Source: Prunella strophiata
Lineage: Eukaryota > Chordata > Aves > Passeriformes > Prunellidae
Assembly: GCA_036583965.1 (NCBI GenBank)
Contig: JAZBQD010000013.1
Location: 11,121,848-11,185,847, forward strand
Length of the DNA stretch: 64,000 bases
Direction: 5' to 3'
Shown here: positions 1 to 29,000 of the stretch, in pieces
Layout: each line of letters opens with the position of its first letter
How positions within the stretch are numbered: the stretch's first letter is position 1
The notes under the pieces: model-generated
What the model was told of the DNA's origin: nothing
What the model saw: the letters and a program-made list of their open reading frames with translations, nothing else
Databases searched by the model: none
Program-made: the position numbers and the translations under genes

Positions 1-2139
1 GATGGAAAAAGAGTTTGGGGTGGTGGTGTGCCTTGGGTGCTCCCCAGGGATGGCAGATCTGATGCAGAAACCTTGGGGGACACAACACGCTGTCCCTGGC
101 CTGGTGCAGAGTCAGTGCAAGAACCTAAGCTGAGGTTTGGATGAGTAACTTTATTAAGCCTTTACCTAATTCTGAGGATTGTGTGAATGTGCAGGCCTGT
201 GCTGCTTTTGAGTTCACTGCTGTGCTCCCAGACATGGTAGTTAAAATGTCCCAGTCCTCTTTTCTTAAATTTTTTCTCATGCCAGGCCTTTTCCATTTGT
301 GTCAGTGTCTTGGTGCAATCACTGCACACTTTTTAAAAAGAGCTAATGGTTGGGAGAGCAGATTGGTCTCAGCTGTATTGTACCAGCTGTGAAATTGTTG
401 CTTGGAGGTGCTGGTTCTTGCTGGATGAATCTGGAAAGTTAGGTTATGTTCTGGGATTCTTCAACTCTTCTAAAACCTGAGGCTTTCATAGCATTTTTGG
501 ACTTAGAAGTTTAAAACAAAAATTAGTGCAAGACAGGGGAAATCTTTATTTTGGAGTTTCTTAAGAAACTTGGTCTGGTCCTAAACTATAACGCAGTGAC
601 CTATGTACCAAAGACCTGTGGAATGTTTTCCTTTCTGTTCAGAACTGTTCCAGTGGTAAAACACCTCATGTAGCTCCAGCTGTATTTTCATACAGGCCTG
701 CTTTAATGTCTGCTTACCCTGTTTTTCTACACAGGACATGTCAAATCAATATTATGTTGCCTTTTTCTACTGCAACAGCCCTTGTATGTAACAGGTGCTT
801 CACCTCTAAAGGTGCAGTTGAACAGCACAATTTCAATGCTTGGGTAGAAGCCACAGGTTTTATCACTTTTTATGCTGGCTTTTACTCCTCTTTCCCTGGT
901 CTGTGTCTAAACTAAGAAGGCAAAAAGATGTGAGGTTTTGCAGCACAGAGCACACAGGATTTACTGCACTTGTGGTACTTGCCAGCAGTGCTGGGGGCTT
1001 GGAAGTGTGTGAGTGCTGGGGCTGTGTCCTGTGTCCTGGGCAGCACCTGCCCCAGCCCACCAGCTTGCTGTGTTGCTCCTGGGGTGAAGAAATTTGATTT
1101 CTGACTGTGTGTGTAAACAGAGAAAACTGCACCTTGTTGGGGCAGGGGGATTTGTCCCAAAGCAGCAGTAAAAAAAGCTGCGTTGTGCCCCGAGTCCGTG
1201 GAACTTACTGGGGTCTTTGTTTTAAGAGCTCCTACTTTTGAAGAAACTTATCTCCCAAAGCATATTTTTGCCAATATATCTTACTTCCACCCTCCAGGCC
1301 TAACTTCTGCCTCCTCACCACCAGAGGAAAATAAACAGGGGCACTGACATTGGCACTGATGTGCCAGTTTATCACACTCTAAACAACATTGTTATGTTGG
1401 CAGAAAAGCTGCTGGAGTGCCATTAACACCCAGATGAACCTGCAAAGTATACACTTTTATTTTCTTTCTATTTTCTTGTGGGAAATGAGTCTGATTCAGT
1501 AGTGGAGCTCTGTGTGGTCACCTGGAAGGGTCACTAGGAGCTACTTTGGTTGTAGTAGAAGAGGATTTTCTAGGTATGAAGTGGAGGAGATGGTGGCAGT
1601 AAACATCTGGAGAGGATTAATGCTGATTGGGGATGGCTGGGATTGAAAAAGTTCCAGTGCCTTCCCTTTCCCTTCCATGCTGCTGTTTATTGAGGGACCT
1701 TGGACTTGAAGGACACCTCCAGCAGGAGTGTATTCTGGAGGAGGGTGATGTAACTGTAAACACTCACTGTGAGAGGAGAAACAGCTCTCCTGGAGTTTGC
1801 ATGTGCAGATTTTTGGGTAGATCGGCTTTAGCCAGACATGGTCCGTGGTGTTGGCTTGTGCTCTTGAGTTAATACAACTTTTCAGGATGTTATTGGCATC
1901 AGTGGGATTTTTTGCTGTCTTAATCTGGCTTCTTCCTTGGCCCCCTGCATTCCTGGAGTTACATCATCCTGTGCTTCCTTCTTCCTCTGAGTTCTTCCTT
2001 TGAGAAGGGTTTCTGTTAATTGCTAAACAGACATAAGGGTTCAATACAGAGGAACTGTTGACTTGGTTGTGATTATTCCCAGGCTCCTCAGGGAAGTGGT
2101 GGAATCTATGGAAGAGTTAAAAATACATGTGGATGTGGC

Positions 2140-2242
2140 TCTTGGGGACGTGGTTTAGTGGTGAACATGGCAGTGCTGTGTTGATGGTTGGACTCAATGA
2201 TCTTGGAGGTCTTTCCAACCTTAACAGTTCTGTGATTGTGCA
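2140..2242 (+). mobile_element. CR1 LINE 3' end fragment
   Basis: GATGGTTGGACTCAATGATC followed by TTGGAGGTCTTTCCAACC and TTCTGTGATTGTG is the sense 3' end of CR1. About 100 bp, in a KDM2B intron. Confidence 0.85.
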
Positions 2243-5200
2243 GTGTGAGTGTAACAGGCTGACCCTGCCAGGCTGCCAAGGCCAGTGCCCATATTTTGGG
2301 GTAAATGTAGGGTTACCTGGTCTGCACCACTGCTGGGAATTGTCAGTTTGGGTTTCTAGCAGGAATGCCAGAACTCCCTGCATAAGGAGGCTGGGAGAGG
2401 GATGTGGCACTGGGGCAGGAGGGGACAGTGCTGCTCACTGCCCTGGGCAGCATGCAGGAGTCTTGTCCTCCAGAACTTGAACCCTGTTTGGATGGAGAAA
2501 TGCACCTCTGGTGCAGTGGGAAGGGACAGAGACCTAACTGACCAGAAGCCTTTGCTGTGCCACCCTGGGGTGTCTCCAGTACCCAGTGTTGCCCCTGACC
2601 CAGCCCCTTCAGGGGTATTGTTTTAGGTGACAGCACTTATGAATTGTGGGTTAATGCATGTTGCTTCTGTAAAAAATGTTTTCCCCCTAATTTCTATTTA
2701 TCAGACCTTCTAAAGAAACAAGTGGTAGTTAGATTTGGCTATCCTAATTCTGTTAAAACAGTTGCATTGGGATGCAGTGCCACATAGAGCTCTAAGCTCA
2801 GGACTTGGCACCTGGCAAGTCCTGGATTCTCATCTTTGGGTGCTGCTGTGGTTGTGTGGATATGGTCAAACTACAGTAAATGAGAATAATCAGAATTTGT
2901 CCGTGTGTTACAGAAGGAAATCTCTGCTGTCTTGCAAATGCAAGGGATGTGTTTGTGTGGCACAGCACCTTGAAGCAGTGAACACTGCACACATAAAAGA
3001 TTTTGTCTAGGGGAGATGGACACTACGTGAGCTGTTCAGATTGTACTTGGCTGAAGTGAAGTGCCTCCGGGTCCCAGCTGACCTGCCCCCTGAGAAGCCC
3101 TTCAGAACAGCCCCACACATCTCTGGGTTTTTCATTTTCATGGAGATGTTGAGTCTGAAGTCATGGTTTGGTGCTGCTGGCAGCAGTTTAAAGCAGGTCA
3201 CTGAAGCTGAGTGGTGGAATAGGAGCCATGCCCAGGTAAAGGCCACTTGCAGAAGAGCTTGTTTCTAGGCTGCAGACTTAATCAGCCTTGCTTTGAGAAC
3301 CAGGACCTCCCTCCTTCTGGACTTGGTCACAGGGTCAGCTGATCTTCCTCTCTAGGGTGGAGGAGTTTGTGTGTGAAGTTGCCTGGTGACATCTCTGGCA
3401 GATCCCTGTTGGTGTTGGGACAGCAGCTGGGGAACATCAGCACCTATTTAATGATGCATTTAATGGCTGATAGCTCTTGCAGTGTTTTCTCCAAAGCTTG
3501 ATGTTCATGGTATTTTTTGTTTGCCTGAGGTCTTTTGAGTTGTTCTTTGTAATTGTGAAGGTTAGAAATTTGCTGCTGTAAACATCAGGGTTATGTTCCT
3601 GTTGCAGTAAGGGTTGTGCTCAGGGCAGAGGACATTCCTTAGTGCCTCTGGTCCTTCTGACCCTGGTTGGTGGTTTTTTAGTGACAGCTGGGCAGGGGAC
3701 ATGTGAAAGTGTGCTGTACCTGTAAGTAGGCAGTGGAAACTGTCCAGCAGCCAAATGTTTGTCCATAACCAGGATAAACTCATGTTCTGAGCAGAGGCTT
3801 CCAGGTAGCTCATTTCTAGGGCTGGTTTAGAATTGTGAGTGTTGTACCTGAGCTTATTCCCAGATCTGCACAGCCTTGTTGAGAGACTCTTAATTACTGG
3901 TGACCACCCTACCTAGTCCCCTAATTGCTGTCCAACAGGAGTGTGTTGAATTTGGTGGGGTCTGTGGGAGGCCAGAAAATCTCTGTAATCCATTTCCTCT
4001 TGGAGGGGTGGGCATGTTTAAGCACTGTGTGTGGGAGGGTGAGCCCAACTTCATGACTTGTAAATGGTTCTGTAGTGCACAGGACAGTACATGTGATGGC
4101 CCACATTCCACCCAGTGCCCAGGTGCTGTGTCTGCTTTGGGAATAGGAGCAAGTTACCTTTGTGTGTCATAGCACTAATATGGAGAGCAACAAAAAAATC
4201 CCACAAAAGAAACAAAAAAACACCCCAAACAAAAAAAAAACCAAACAAACAACTGAGCATGGTGTGCTGTGCAAGTCCACCAGCTTCCTAGGTTTCAGTG
4301 TAATAGAGATATGGATTTAAGATATTAATCCTAACATTTCAGCAGCTGCTTGCTCTGCCTTTGTAGAGAGCTTGGCAGAGTGGCTGTCACCACTTCAGCA
4401 TCCCCCTGCCTCTCTTTTGAGGACTTGCTGTGGCCACAGAAGTTAGGAGCACAGTTCTTGTGGAGATGTTGGAAGGTGGTGGCTGGTGATGGTATTCCAG
4501 GCAGGCTCTGTCTCAGCTCCCTGGCTTCTGTTGTAAGGTTTAAGGAGGCAAAAAATCTTCAAATTTGGTACAATCTTTGTTTCCTTGACAGTTCTCAGAG
4601 ACAGCTGTGGGGGGCTACAGAGTCATCAGGCCCAGGCTGTGCTTGAGAGTTGCATCTCCTTGGGAAAGGAGGTGGTGGGGTCCCCTCCATAGGAGTGAAA
4701 TTGTGTCACCCCAGCTTGTGTGGCACCCAGTCCTGAGCCTCAGGCCATGGAGCTGCTGTTTGCTGGCCAGCCAGGGTAAGGAGTGCTGCCATCCCCTACC
4801 ATGTGCTCATTATTTGCAAGACAAATCCATGGAGTTTATGCTGGAAGGGTGGCAAGTGGCAGTACAGAGATGGGGACAGGAGCTTTGAAGGAGATTTTAC
4901 CCAGTCTCATTACCAGGGCTGGTATGTTGTAAAACTGCAGTCTGAGCTGGAAATCCTGCAGCATCTCCTCACTAACATCGACCTGGAATTTATCTGGCTG
5001 TCTGCCACGTGCTAAATAAACCCCAAGCCATGTTGGAGGCTCCTTCTACCCCCTTGAATCCCAGGCCAGATTTTCTTCTGTGGAGGTTTTTAAGCGACCA
5101 CTTTTGGAGCCCCTTGAAACTGGATACGAATGGGAATTCCTGCAAGGCCTCTCCAGCCTTGCTGGCTGCGACATCCTGGAGTGAAAACGTGGCTTGGATT

Positions 5201-7335
5201 GAGGATTGGTTGGTTGGTAAATTAGTACAAACCCAGCTAATACAATTTGCTAATGAGCAGTGAAGAGGTTTGGGTAGGCAAGAAATGTTCCATACAGATG
5301 GAGGTGTGCACCTCTGCTGTGTTCTGGTGGCGTCTGGAAGAAAATCTGAGTTGTGTGATGTGATCTGACTTTAGGCTTGTTCTTGTACTTTCACCTTCCT
5401 GCTTTTGTGGGTTTTTTAGGATTCTCAAATTCTGTGTTCAAGTGATGCCTTTTATCACTTGTGTCTTTGCAGTGTCCTGGCACTTAGACTGTTGTCCTCA
5501 GAATTAGGACTTGGCTCGTATCACTGTGGCAGAAGCAGGAGTTGTCTTTCAGCTGGAAAAGTACAGAGTTTGATTTTTCCTTGAAAGCATTTTAAAAACA
5601 GCGTTCTCACGGTGTCATAGCTGTTGTTTGCCTCAAACTTAATCATGTTTCTTCACAGTAGGAAGGAGTCAGGTGCTCACACAGAATCTTCCATGTGCTG
5701 TTGTCCAAGGGGAGCTGCCAAGGTTGTCGAGCATGTTTTGGTTTAAGTTGTTCCCGCTGCTATCCAGCCTTTGGTTCGTGTCTCTGCCTCCCTTCCTAGC
5801 TGAAGGAGACTCTAATAGAATGGAGGAGTGATTCATGCTGAGGAAGAAAATTATCTCTTATCTAGGTTGCCTCTAAGCCAGTCCTGCCATAGCCGACTTT
5901 ATCCTTGAGAGGCTGGAAAGTTGGTCTAGAAGGTAAATATTTATTCTTTAGAGTGTCTGACATTGATCTGAGATCCAGGCGGCTGCTGCGGTTGCCGATG
6001 GGAAGGAAGCTGTGCTCGGTGAGGTTCAGCCTGCACATGGAACAAAATCTGTTCTGGAGCAGTGGAATTAAAAACTTTGCAGAAATCTCTGCAGCCTCAT
6101 GGACTAAGTAGTGTTTTCTCCCACCTCAGTAATGGTAGTCAGTCTGTAGGAGAGAAAACTTAAGGGGTCTAGCTCCTGACTTCTTCGCTCTTCCAGCACT
6201 GAGATTCCTGGGATGGAGGCTGTTAAAATATCAGCACTTCTCTGCAGCTTAGAGAAAGTCACTGGAGCTTTGCTAAGTCAGCTGGGAGGAAGATCAAATA
6301 CACTGCAGTGTGGCTTCTCTTCAGGGTTGTACAGCAGGACACTTGGGGAAGCTTTTGTACAACCAAGTGCAATGTTTGCACATCTTTCCTTTTAAAAACT
6401 CTGGTGGAATTTCTGCATGGCTCCTTACAGCCAAGCTGCCCCTACCTTGGTGATTGCCCAGAATTCAACAGGAACAGAAAGTGAAACTGGGTGGTCTGTT
6501 GGTCATATGCTGAGATGTGCAGAAAATGGACGAGTTGTATAAATGCTAAACTAAATGAACTTTGCAGTCCTGTTATTACCATCTTCATGGAGAAAGCTGT
6601 CAGGGGTCAGTATGAACCAAGTCAATTCTTGCATAATTAGCTCCATACAATTACATGGTATTTAGTGGTGTCTGGCTTGAGTTGTAAGTTCTGGTGTATA
6701 ACAGGGAGTTTCTGATGAGAACATGAAATTTGGATGTCCAGAGTGAATATGTTGAAGTTAACCTAATCATTGCAAATCTTTTCATGCTCCTTTAGTTTCT
6801 GTCTTAAAGGTCATTGAAATCTAGACCTGGGATGCCCTTTTAGCCTTTGCACATCATCAGTTGGTGTTCTATTTTTGAGCACTTGCTAGTGTTGGATAGG
6901 AGGGGAGCACCTTGGAAGGGTTTTGTAGCATTTGTTTCATTTCCTACTTCATTACTTGGCAGTAGTTCATACTCTACTGATTTTTTAGGGATATGACTGG
7001 GGCTTGAGCCATTGGCTGTGTGTTTCTCTGCTGTACCTAACCACCAAATCACTTTTGCTGCTCCTTGGACTCAGCAGAGGAAGTCCTTCTGGCTTAACCT
7101 GAGCACAAATCTAAGATATCTCTAGCCCAGAGCTCAGCACTGGCACAGATCATCTATTGACCTAAGCCAAGCACTTCACCTGGGACTTGATCTTGTGTTG
7201 AGCTGTGCCTAAATGTCTTTTTTCTGCCCTGCTGTTGAAATGGGCTTGCTCTGGCTTTGGGATCTCTCATTTGTGTCGTTTTACAGCCCATCCTTTATTG
7301 GAAAAGTGATGGGACTCTTTTATGTCCAGGTGTGA

Positions 7336-22968
<15,633 letters not shown>

Positions 22969-23880
22969 TTAAAGGACTTGTGTAAATACTGGGGCAAGGG
23001 GGGGAAGGGACTAAGAACACGTAGGGATTTTATTTTCAATTGGGAACTTGGAATATCAGAAAATGCCGCAATTGGATTTTACAACTCTTGTTGAGGAGAG
23101 AACAACGTGAAACTACCCATGTTAAGAATTTCAACTTGTGCCACTAATTCAGTCCACCTGGGATGACCTGCACTGGCTCTTATGCAAATTCATAAGGCGA
23201 CTGTTACCGATGATAATTGTTCACACCCTGGAAGAGGACAGAGCTCCAAGAAATACTGTTATTTAAAGTACCACAGCATGTGCTTGGTAGTGTAAATTTG
23301 ATTTCTGCTTTTCATTTCTTAAAACAAGAAAAAAAAAAAGTTGGTGTCATTTAAGTGGACCACGCACTGCATTTCTGCCTTCTTAACACGTTTTGTTTTG
23401 TTACATCTTACATTATGCAGAACTATTTTTGTACAAAAATTGTTTAAAAATTATTTATGCAATGTTTGAATGCATTACCAGTGTTTCGGTTTTGATTGCC
23501 AATTTTTATCTTTACTTATGGTAGGCGAGAACTTAACCTATACTTCGTAGGCAGTATCTATCTACAAACGTGCCCAGGTCAGGAAAAGTAGGTTCATACT
23601 TTCAACTTAAAGCATGTTTTAATGGAAGTTTATATCCTGCTTTGTATACTTCAGAAGTGACATAAGCATGTTGTGGAAATAAGGTGTAAATTATAGTTGA
23701 AGTAAAACACTTTTATCTGTATAGAAATCACCTTTTTCTCAAAATTTTAAAAAAATTCCAATTTCAGCTTTTGCACATAGGAGGGTTTCACTCTGTAGCA
23801 TGAGCTCTTGTACTCAATATAAAATTAATTTATACAGTGAGTCCAGCAGTAGAATAAATGGTCAAACGTAGTCTCTCTTT
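22969..23880 (+). other. KDM2B: KDM2B 3' untranslated region
   Basis: This AT-rich, ORF-poor sequence runs from the stop to just beyond an AATAAA at 23853-23858. The exact cleavage site cannot be read. A later AATAAA at 24382-24387 would make the transcript overlap RNF34's 3' end, so I prefer the first. Confidence 0.65.
23853..23858 (+). terminator. KDM2B candidate polyadenylation signal
   Basis: A canonical AATAAA lies about 885 bases after the KDM2B stop, followed within 40 bases by T-rich sequence (GTCTCTCTTTCTTTG) that could serve as a downstream element. Confidence 0.6.
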
Positions 23881-24258
23881 CTTTGAAGTGTGAGTTGAGT
23901 TCTCATTTAAGGTTTATAACATGGTTATTTCCTGATTGTAAAATTCTGCATTCATAAGTGCCATTGTTGTACGGTGTTGTTTTCGTAGACCTTCCTGATG
24001 CAGTTTTACCTTTGTTGAATTTGTATAAACAATTGTACAAAAACAGGCGCTGGCTCTGCCGTTTCTGTCGGGGCAGGGGTGGGTGGCTGCAGGGAGCTCT
24101 GAGCCTTTTCCAGGGCACTTTACATCCAGGGATCTGCCTGGGTCAGGCTCCAGGAGCACTGACAGCTTGAGAACATTAAAAGTGGAGCTGAGAAACCCCC
24201 AGCACTGCCAGGGCTGGGTAAGAAAAGAGACAGAGGCTGAGAGAGCCCATCACCCATC

Positions 24259-24264
24259 TTTATT
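24259..24264 (-). terminator. RNF34 distal polyadenylation signal candidate
   Basis: AATAAA is read on the minus strand (TTTATT on plus), about 1.6 kb after the stop and about 0.4 kb from KDM2B's own signal. Confidence 0.5.
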
Positions 24265-25192
24265 GAGTTCGAGTGGCTAACGAGCAGCACGGAAATAACA
24301 CCGAGGGCATGTCTGTCTTCATTAGCCTCCCCTCTGGACAGACTCCAGGAATTAAGTACCTTTAAAAAGTTACTTCTAAAAAATAAAGCCATTGAGAGGT
24401 TTGCTCCCTTCTGAAAAATACCCAGTAGAGCTTGGAGCTGTGTTTTGTGTGAGGAGGAGATGCTTTCTCTCTTCCAAGCCAGCTTAAGGATTCACAAAAA
24501 TAAGAGCAGGTGCCAGTGCAGCACAGGTCCAGTTCTCAGGTCCTGCACCCTCAGCCAAGCACAGCCTTGGCTCTGGAACTGTGCTGCCACATGGGAAATT
24601 AAAGAAACTGTACATTTTTTAACCAACTCTGCTCAAAGAATAACTGGACACACATGGTCCTTCCTCACCTCTTGTTTTCAGTGAGCTTCACCAGTCCCAG
24701 TTGTGGCCATGCTTGGTCACAGGCATCCTCTTCTCACCTCCAGCACGAGCTCCTCTTGCTGCTCCCTTCCCCAGGTCATTGCTCACACACATCCTACAGG
24801 GACCCTTACAATTCCTGCTCCAAGGACCTGGATCCCAGCTCATGGCACAAAGCACAGCCTGACCCTGGGCTAAGGGCTGGCAGCAATACAGGGCCCTCAG
24901 CAGCCCCTGGGAAGCTGGTTTGGGTGACTTGGCTTTGGGTGAAAGTCCATGAACAGGAGATTTTTAAACAAAAACTGTCCCTGCTCCTGCTCCCCCTCCC
25001 CAGTTAAGGTTAGTAACGCTGTACATTCCACGTTAGCAGCAAGGAGCTGGTGCCCCTGATCAGGATTCACAGTAACATCAGGCTGTCGGCACATGGAGTA
25101 CAATCATCACAGATTAATAGTTACAACAGGCATGAGTGGATTAAGGACCACGCTAACATGGTTTACTATAGTACCCCTTCTTAAAAAAATAG

Positions 25193-25198
25193 TTTATT
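25193..25198 (-). terminator. RNF34 proximal polyadenylation signal candidate
   Basis: AATAAA on the minus strand (GGAATAAACTA), about 675 bases after the RNF34 stop and followed by A/T-rich sequence. Confidence 0.45.
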
Positions 25199-25871
25199 CC
25201 TAAACTAAAAACCACTTAGTAACTGGTTTGTGGAGCCACCAGGCAGAGCCCAGTGCAGCCCCTGAGCCCTGCAGAGTGATGGAGTGTTTTGTACACTGAC
25301 AGAACAGCCAAGACAGCACACGTGTCATGACAGACATTCAGAGGGAGCAATCAGCATAAAGCAAGATTGCTTAAGGGCTTCTGTGCAGGAACAGTTCATG
25401 GCAGTGCTTCCTAAGCTGTGTCCGACACCAGCACGGCAGCCAGGCTGTCAGGACAGATACATTCTATCATTAGGGAAAAGCTGAATAATCAACTGATATA
25501 TTCATTGCTTCTAATGCACTAGAGAACACCACAGGCTAACAGGCTCAAGCAGAGGTGTTTGCTGACCACTTGCCGAGTGCTGAACGCGTAAGGACGGGTG
25601 AGATTCTTCAGAAGAGAGCAAGAACTGCTGTAAACAGTTTGACTCCAACAATCTGTGGGGCTGTAAGGTCAGTGGGGCAGCACCTGGGCCTGCCCAGCCC
25701 TGCGCTGCAGGAGCTGCTTGAAAAACCTTTCACCAACTTCTGCATCTTGACGTTGAGAAGGCCGAGTTTAACCAAAACAACAACGCTGCCGTGTGCCCCA
25801 GGGCCCAGCACTCCTGCCCACAGGAATCCTGCCCACAGGAATCCTGCCCGGGGCACGGGGGCGGGGCTGGG

Positions 25872-26059
25872 TTAGGATTTGAAGACGTGCACGGCCCGCA
25901 CCACGTACTGGCGGCAGATGGGGCACTCGCTCATCCTCTTGCCGCACTTGGTGCAGGTGACCATGTGGCCGCACTCCAGCAGCACGCAGTCGATCACGGC
26001 GTCCATGCAGATCCGGCACAGGCTGTCGTCGTCCTCGTGCAGCTGCATCCTCTCCCCCT
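25872..26059 (-). CDS. RNF34: RNF34 exon 6: RING domain and stop
   Basis: The acceptor is GGTTTGCAG. The exon encodes [20 protein letters not shown], then [36 protein letters not shown] and TAA at 25874-25872. All eight RING ligands (C3HC4 order) are present, so the ligase module looks intact. Confidence 0.97.
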
Positions 26060-29000
26060 CTGCAAACCAACACAGAGGGAGGTCACGGCTCTGGGCCCTG
26101 CAGAGCCAGGGCGGTTCCAGCCCAGCCATGCTCCATCCCCTCACATGAACTTTTTTAACCCCCAGCTATGAATTAATCTGTATTCCTCCAAAAATAAGCA
26201 AAGAAATAAGAACTAGAAAGCCCCTCAAGTGAACATCCAATATTTGGCTTCATTCTTTAAACTCAAGAAACTGTTTTCAATTCAGAATGTAATGACTGCG
26301 AAATGATGTGCTGGATTAAAATTCAGAGCATGTTGGTTTTCCACATCGGAGCTCACTATTTGGCAGAACACTTTCCTCAGAAGATTAAACACAGTAATAA
26401 TAAAGCAGACTAAGAAGCGGAAGCCTTAAGCAGGCCATAAAGGTGGCAGAATCGAACAAAACCTGTCAAGTTTCATTGCATATAGTCACCATCCCCATCA
26501 ATAACTGAACATTCTATCAGATCATGCTGGAAAAAAGAAACCTTAAGTTTTTTTCCCCAAGTTTTGTGTAAGCAAGAATTGGTCTGAGGAAAAATTACGC
26601 AAGTGAAAGACTCCAACTACTGCACAGAGCAGAGGCAGAACAGCAGCCACTGAACTGCAGCCACAGAACAGCCTTACGAAAACACTTGGACTTTTGTCAC
26701 TGTAGATTTTAATTCTGTAGTGACAGACCTAAAGTGCCCTGATCTGCACAGCCACAGAGGAGCTCTGGCTAATGCCCTGTGAAACCCAGGAAAGCACAGG
26801 GAGGTGCCAAGTTCCAGTTCTCAGAGGAACCAGTTCTCGGTTGTGCAATTTTACCTTCACTGTGAAAGCTGAGCTCTCCCAGCTTTGGAAGAAAGTCTCA
26901 GAAAACCAGCACAATCCTGGAAAGCTTTGTTTAATCACTACAGCCATGTTCAGCTACTCTAGGGGCACCCTGCATTGTTAAAACACATTTTCCAACTGTT
27001 CCAGCAGAGCAGACAGAGTTCAGATACCAAGTTCTTCCACTGGCAGAACCAAACCAGAAACTGGAAACCAGAAACTCAGCAGTCTTAAGAAAGCAGAAAT
27101 AAAGATAAACCTACGTGTCTTGTGGTTCTCCTCGCTCTCTCTGTAGAGTCTGCTCACTTTTTCCACAAGTTCCCATTTTTCACAGCATCCTGAGTAGTTG
27201 ACAAAATTGCAGGCCAGGATTTCCTTCAGCTGCCGAACACTCAACCCTTCGATGTCTTCCAGACTGGAAATGTCAGACAGGGAGGCCCTCGCTCTCTTCC
27301 TGGCCAGCCCCGGGGTCTGAAACACAGCAGTTGTGTGCCCTGGTTACTTCAGAGCACCAGAGCTGGAGCATGTGAAGCTGCAGCAGCTTGGATAAAGTTT
27401 AATTCTTTCTGAAGCCAGTGTGTGCAGACATTCATTGCTAGACACAGCAAACTCTGGAAGAACCAGAGCATGTGGCCAAATGTTGGCAGAGATATAAAAT
27501 GCTTTATGTGTCACATGCCAAAAATGTATTCTTTGGATATCTCACCTGCTCTTCTGCACTTTCTTCTTCTTCATTATTTACAGATGTTTCAGTTTGTCCC
27601 TGTGTACAAAATGAAACTCATCAGGATAAAAACCCATGTTATTCCCTTATAAAACACTTTCCTTCTTTCCAAGGTGATCTCAGGTGACAATGAAATGACA
27701 TTTTGAAGTTCCAACTGCTACTAACCATTCCATGTTTAAGTCACTTCTGACATGAACTAGGAATCTTTGCTAATTATCTCCACCTTTTAGGTGCAGGGTA
27801 CAAAAGGCATTTTTCTTGCCCCTCCAAACTGTATCAGTTGGTGTTTTATTTCAAACTGATACATAACTATTAAAAAAGTATATAAAATAAAGCAATGCTA
27901 TTGCACAAAACATGTTAATCACTGTACCCGTGAAGGTGTTCCACTTCCTGTGCTTCCCCTTCTGTTGGCAAGCTCTCCTGGGTTTGACATGGAAACAGAC
28001 GTGGAGAAGGGGTGGGTAAAAAAGCCCGAGCTCTGTGACCGTGACGAGCGCAAGCTGCCAGCGTCCATGTCCTCCTCTGTCCCCAGGCCGTGGTGGCACA
28101 GCACCAGGTCCACCAGGTCCTCCTTCTCCCTGCAGGTGTCCGTGGGGATGTTCCTGAGGATCAGGTACTGACGCAGATCCTTCACTTTCAGCCTCATTAG
28201 CTGAGGGCGCTGGAAGGCCGTCTCTTGCAGCAAGTGACAAGTGGAACACCTTCTGAGATTCTCTTGCAGGACTGAACAAACTGAGCAAAAATCCTTTTTG
28301 CAGTCACAACACACGTGCTGAGGGGAAAGGAGGGAACCATTCAGCTCTGGGCCACAGGAAACAAATGCAGGCCCTGCTCTGCTTCTCCAGGCTACAGAAT
28401 TTAGCTCTTCCACTGTCAGTTGTGACAGACATAACTTTCAAGATTTAAATACAGAAAACTGCCCTGTCAGTTTTGCAAGTGTTCCAAGGGAGTCCCTTGC
28501 TCTTTTGGCACTACTGAAGCTGATTTGAGGTTTCAGTGAAATATATTATGAACAAATAAATTAATAAAGTACTCAAGTTGTAGTTTAGACAACAAACGAA
28601 ACTAAAACCAATTTTATGGTCTGTTAAAATACTTCTGAATCCACTGCCACTGCTCCTTTCATGTGTGTAAAACAACAGTAAAACCCCAAACTTTAGAGAA
28701 CCTACTGCTTTCCTCAACTGATTGCAAGAACTCAAAGCAGGCCCTGCATGTGATGAATCACATGGGAGGGAAATACTCCCAAAAGCCCAGATGTCACTTC
28801 TGAAGAGAGCTTTGTTCAAAGGACTCACAATACACAAAAGCTGGAATAGACACCACTGTCAGCTTCCAGCTGCTGTGAACAAACCCAAACTCCTCAAGGT
28901 TTTCAGGATTACAGTAAATTAATATTGGCTTCAGAAATGTCCCTATACAACATTTCATTCAACAAAGCCTTGCCATGTGAACAGGACACATAATAAAGGG

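Larger units (their letters stand above)
24245..25871 (-). other. RNF34: RNF34 3' untranslated region
   Basis: No coding sequence is recognised between the RNF34 stop and the KDM2B 3' end. The minus strand has AATAAA at 25198-25193 and 24264-24259, so a short (about 0.7 kb) and a long (about 1.6 kb) UTR are both possible. Two 14-base direct repeats (CACAGGAATCCTGC) lie at about 25819-25847. Confidence 0.6.

Noticed and set aside
24382..24387. AATAAA as the main KDM2B polyadenylation signal
   Set aside because: It lies beyond the RNF34 distal signal on the other strand; the earlier signal at 23853 fits better, though readthrough cannot be excluded.
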